Source: Noviherbaspirillum_A sp047237965 (lineage in GTDB: Bacteria > Pseudomonadota > Gammaproteobacteria > Burkholderiales > Burkholderiaceae_D). Taken from it: a stretch of DNA of 64,000 nucleotides. How positions within the stretch are numbered: position 1 is the first letter of the stretch; each line of letters opens with the position of its first letter. Below, piece by piece: positions 61,334 through 64,000 of this stretch. A program made the position numbers and the translations under genes. Below the pieces are notes generated by a model, which had not been told where the DNA came from, did not search any database, and saw only the letters and a list, made by a program, of their open reading frames with translations. The stretch lies in the NCBI RefSeq assembly GCF_047237965.1, contig NZ_JBDFLX010000001.1, positions 1,860,001 to 1,924,000 of the forward strand. Direction: 5' to 3'.

Positions 61334-63007
61334 TCAGCCCGTGATGGCGCCCTTGCTCGCCGGCGCGGCCAGCGCCGAAAACTTCGCCAGCACGCCACGG
61401 GTATAGCGCGGCGCTGGCTGCTTCCACTCGGCGCGGCGACGGGCGATTTCCTCTTCCGGCACATTGAGCTGAATCAGCAGCGCATGCGCGTCGATGGTCA
61501 CCGAATCGCCTTCCTGCACCAGCGCAATGGTGCCGCCCACGAAGGCTTCCGGCGCCACGTGGCCAACCACCATTCCCCAGGTGCCGCCCGAGAAGCGGCC
61601 GTCGGTGATCAGGCCGACCGACTCGCCCAGGCCCTTGCCGATCAGCGCCGACGTTGGCGCCAGCATCTCCGGCATGCCCGGCCCACCCTTCGGACCCAGG
61701 TAGCGCAGGATCAGCACGTCGCCCGCCTTGATCTTGTCGCCCAGGATCGCATCCATCGCCGAAGGCTCATCGTCGAATACCCGAGCCGGCCCGGTGATGA
61801 CAGGATTCTTCAGGCCGGTGATCTTGGCCACGGCGCCTTCAATGGCCAGATTGCCTTTCAGGATGGCCAGATGGCCTTCGTCGTACAGCGCGCGGTCGAT
61901 GGTGCGGATCACGTCCTGGTCGGCGCGCGGCACATCGGGCACGTCAGCCAGTTCCTCGGCCAGCGTGCGGCCGGTGATGGTCATGCAGTCGCCATGCAGC
62001 AGGCCGGCCTTGAGCAGGACCTTCATCACCTGCGGGATGCCGCCGGCCTTGTGCAGGTCGGTCGCGACGTATTTGCCCGACGGCTTCAGGTCGCAGATCA
62101 CCGGCACCTTCTTGCGCATGCGCTCGAAGTCGTCCAGCGACCATTCGACGCCAGCCACATCGGCAATGGCCAGGTAATGCAGCACCGCATTGGTGGAGCC
62201 GCCGGTGGCCATGATCACGGCAACCGCGTTTTCGATCGCCTTCTTGGTCACGATGTCGCGCGGCTTCAGGTCGCGCTTGACCGCCTCGACCAGCACCCGC
62301 GCCGACTCGGCGGCCGAGCCGACCTTCTCGTCGTCCGGATTGGCCATGGTGGAGGAATACATCAGCGCCATGCCGAGCGCCTCGAACGAGGACGACATGG
62401 TGTTGGCGGTGTACATGCCGCCGCAGGAGCCGGAGGACGGGCAGGCATTGCGCTCGATGCCGTCGAAGTCTTCCTGCGACATGCGGCCGGCGGTGAATTC
62501 GCCCACGGCCTCGAAGGCGGAAACGATGGTCAGGTCCTTGCCCTTCCAGTTGCCCGGCTTGATGGTGCCGCCGTACACATAGATGCTCGGCACGTTGGTG
62601 CGCAGCATGCCTATCATGCCGCCAGGCATGTTCTTGTCGCAGCCGCCGATGACCACGCAGCCATCCATCCACTGGCCGTTGACCACGGTTTCAATGCAGT
62701 CGGCAATGACTTCGCGCGAGATCAGCGAATACTTCATGCCCTCGGTGCCCATGGACATGCCGTCCGAGATGGTCGGCGTGCCGAATACCTGGGGATTGGC
62801 GCCTGCGTCCTTGACTGCCTTGATCGCGATGTCAGCCAGCTTCTGCAGCCCGGAATTGCAGGGGGTGATAGTGGAGTGGCCATTCGCAATGCCGATCATG
62901 GGCTTGTCGAAGTCAGCCTTTTCATAGCCCATCGCGTAGTACATCGAGCGGTTGGGACTGCGGGCGACGCCCTGGGTAACGTTTTTTGAGCGGCGATTGA
63001 ATGCCAT
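61334..63007 (-). CDS. ilvD: Dihydroxy-acid dehydratase
   Basis: A 557-residue iron-sulfur dehydratase that forms the 2-keto acids in valine, isoleucine and CoA-precursor synthesis. The cluster cysteines lie in GCDKNMPGG and CPSSGSCGGMYTANTM, with a further conserved Cys in GDCMTITG. The C-terminal GRFSGGTWGMVVGHVAPEA is typical. Length matches the IlvD group without a large insert. It has its own terminator and is divergent from a LysR-type gene, which may regulate it. Confidence 0.97.
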   Translation of the reverse strand: MAFNRRSKNVTQGVARSPNRSMYYAMGYEKADFDKPMIGIANGHSTITPCNSGLQKLADIAIKAVKDAGANPQVFGTPTISDGMSMGTEGMKYSLISREVIADCIETVVNGQWMDGCVVIGGCDKNMPGGMIGMLRTNVPSIYVYGGTIKPGNWKGKDLTIVSAFEAVGEFTAGRMSQEDFDGIERNACPSSGSCGGMYTANTMSSSFEALGMALMYSSTMANPDDEKVGSAAESARVLVEAVKRDLKPRDIVTKKAIENAVAVIMATGGSTNAVLHYLAIADVAGVEWSLDDFERMRKKVPVICDLKPSGKYVATDLHKAGGIPQVMKVLLKAGLLHGDCMTITGRTLAEELADVPDVPRADQDVIRTIDRALYDEGHLAILKGNLAIEGAVAKITGLKNPVITGPARVFDDEPSAMDAILGDKIKAGDVLILRYLGPKGGPGMPEMLAPTSALIGKGLGESVGLITDGRFSGGTWGMVVGHVAPEAFVGGTIALVQEGDSVTIDAHALLIQLNVPEEEIARRRAEWKQPAPRYTRGVLAKFSALAAPASKGAITG

Positions 63008-63099
63008 AGTGCCTCCGGAAAGTGAGCCGCTACCTTGCCTTGCCTGAGGTGCGCTGTCAAATATATCATTCAGCCTGGATCAATCTGTTTTGCATATCA

Positions 63100-64000
63100 A
63101 TGAATCTGGAACTGCGCCAGTTGCGCCATTTTCTGGCGGTCGCCGAGGAAATGCATTTCGGCCGCGCGGCGCAGCGCCTCCATATGACGCAGCCGCCGCT
63201 GTCGCAGAGCATCCAGGCGCTGGAAGCGCTGCTGGGCACGCCGCTGTTTGCCCGCACCAGCCGCAGCGTGACGCTGACCCCGGCCGGCGCGGCGCTGCTG
63301 CCGCATGTGCGCCAGTTGCTGCAGGATGCGCAGGCCCTGCCCGACCTCGCCCGCCGCGCCGCCGCCGGCGAGTCCGGCCGCCTGTCGCTGGCCTTCGTCT
63401 CGACCGCCGACTACAGCGTGCTGCCGCCCTTCCTGCACCGTTTCAGGACTGCCTATCCGCAAGTGCAGATCGAACTGCGCGAAGCCACCAGCGACCTGCA
63501 GCTCGATGCGCTGGAACAGGGCGCCATCGATGTCGGCCTGCTGATTCCGCCCTTGCCCGACCGGATGAGGGACATGCTGTCGTACCGGCCCGTGTTCTCC
63601 GAGCCGCTGGTGCTGGCGGTGCCGCAGGAGATGGGCGCGCCCGATGGCGCCGGACCGCTTCCGCTGAATGCGGTGGCCGGCATGCCCTTGATCATTTTCC
63701 CGCGCCGCATCGCGCCGGCATTCCACGACGCCATCCTCGATTGCTACCGCGAGGCCGGGCTGCCGCCGCGCATCGGCCAGGAAGCGATACAGATGCAAAC
63801 CATCGTCGGCCTCGTTTCGGCCGGCATGGGCATCGCTCTTGTGCCACAATCTGTGTCCAATTTAAAACGGCCAGGCGTGGCCTACCGCCAGTTGGCCGGC
63901 AAGACGGCCCTGATCGAAACCGGACTGGCCTGGCGCCGCGACAATGCGTCGCCGGTGCTGCACGCTTTTTTAGAACTGCTCGGAAAGACTCCCTTATGCT
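63100..64000 (+). CDS. LysR family transcriptional regulator, 3' end beyond the window
   Basis: The frame from the ATG at 63100 runs open to the window edge, 300 codons, so only the last few residues are missing. The N-terminal winged helix-turn-helix is clear (LELRQLRHFLAVAEEMHFGR, MTQPPLSQSIQALEALLGT, LTPAGAALLPHV). The effector domain follows (LSLAFVSTADYSVLPPFLHR, LIPPLPDR). The group resembles BenM/CatM-type activators. There is no obvious ribosome site. It is divergent from ilvD across 92 bases; control of ilvD is plausible but unproven. Confidence 0.92.
   Translation, partial: MNLELRQLRHFLAVAEEMHFGRAAQRLHMTQPPLSQSIQALEALLGTPLFARTSRSVTLTPAGAALLPHVRQLLQDAQALPDLARRAAAGESGRLSLAFVSTADYSVLPPFLHRFRTAYPQVQIELREATSDLQLDALEQGAIDVGLLIPPLPDRMRDMLSYRPVFSEPLVLAVPQEMGAPDGAGPLPLNAVAGMPLIIFPRRIAPAFHDAILDCYREAGLPPRIGQEAIQMQTIVGLVSAGMGIALVPQSVSNLKRPGVAYRQLAGKTALIETGLAWRRDNASPVLHAFLELLGKTPLC

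Noticed and set aside
63008..63099. A defined LysR binding site and promoter pair between ilvD and the LysR gene
   Set aside because: AT-rich stretches and partial dyads are visible, but no T-N11-A dyad or promoter hexamers were convincing enough to place.

Overview
The window is GC-rich (roughly 60-65% by eye), densely packed bacterial chromosome. Gene content points to a betaproteobacterium of the order Burkholderiales, most likely Oxalobacteraceae (a Herbaspirillum/Noviherbaspirillum/Massilia-type genome). The support is the carA-carB-greA order, the phoR-phoB-phoU-pstBACS block next to ppk and sixA, an aceE-aceF-lpdA operon whose E3 carries lipoyl domains, a CDP-6-deoxyglucoseen-reductase-type flavoprotein, and a small Trp-rich membrane protein. 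The genus assignment is inference. No rRNA, tRNA, CRISPR array or insertion sequence was seen.

Layout: 54-5016 (minus) carA, carB, greA. 5272-9441 is a mixed stretch with a heme-degrading-fold protein, a response regulator with a degenerate GGDEF domain, an NlpC/P60 peptidase, a patatin lipoprotein and a Fur-box-preceded iron-binding protein. 9486-21567 is a phosphate and polyphosphate island: phoR, phoB, phoU, pstB, pstA, pstC and pstS on minus; ppk and sixA on plus; then a DUF445 protein and ppx. 21831-28444 is a signalling cluster: a soluble three-receiver hybrid kinase, a receiver-linked HisKA_3 kinase, a DUF1289 protein and a Cache-type kinase, with a palindromic repeat element in the gap. 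28595-31260 is a radical-SAM/UdgX DNA-repair pair behind a LexA-type box. 31335-35231 is a periplasmic-type molybdenum dehydrogenase (three subunits, Tat signal). 35485-40331 holds a lipoprotein hydrolase, an NAD(P)-binding epimerase-like protein, a flavin/ferredoxin reductase and an argD-like aminotransferase behind an unusual leader. 40439-42124 is one AT-rich orphan gene that looks acquired. 42284-49285 (minus) is the pyruvate dehydrogenase operon aceE-aceF-HslV-like-lpdA. 49530-54183 (plus) is folD, prlC, a thioredoxin-fold protein, holC and an unknown ORF. 54332-56207 is dadA facing an Lrp-type regulator. 56550-60441 is a tandem triplication of a livK-like binding protein, the first copy broken. 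60517-64000 holds a cytochrome c, a small Trp-rich protein, ilvD and a divergent LysR gene cut by the window edge.

Functional links: PhoB-like repeats between pstS and ppk suggest phosphate uptake and polyphosphate synthesis are induced together, with ppx nearby for turnover. The LexA-like box suggests the rSAM-UdgX pair is an SOS-inducible repair unit. The PDH operon includes a proteasome-fold hydrolase of unknown role. The items most worth a second look are the argD leader (a leaderless 22-codon ORF with three consecutive Arg codons followed by a strong terminator), the AT-rich orphan gene, the HslV-like gene inside the PDH operon, the SOS-boxed repair pair, and the livK triplication with its strong Lys-to-Arg (AAG-to-AGG) divergence.
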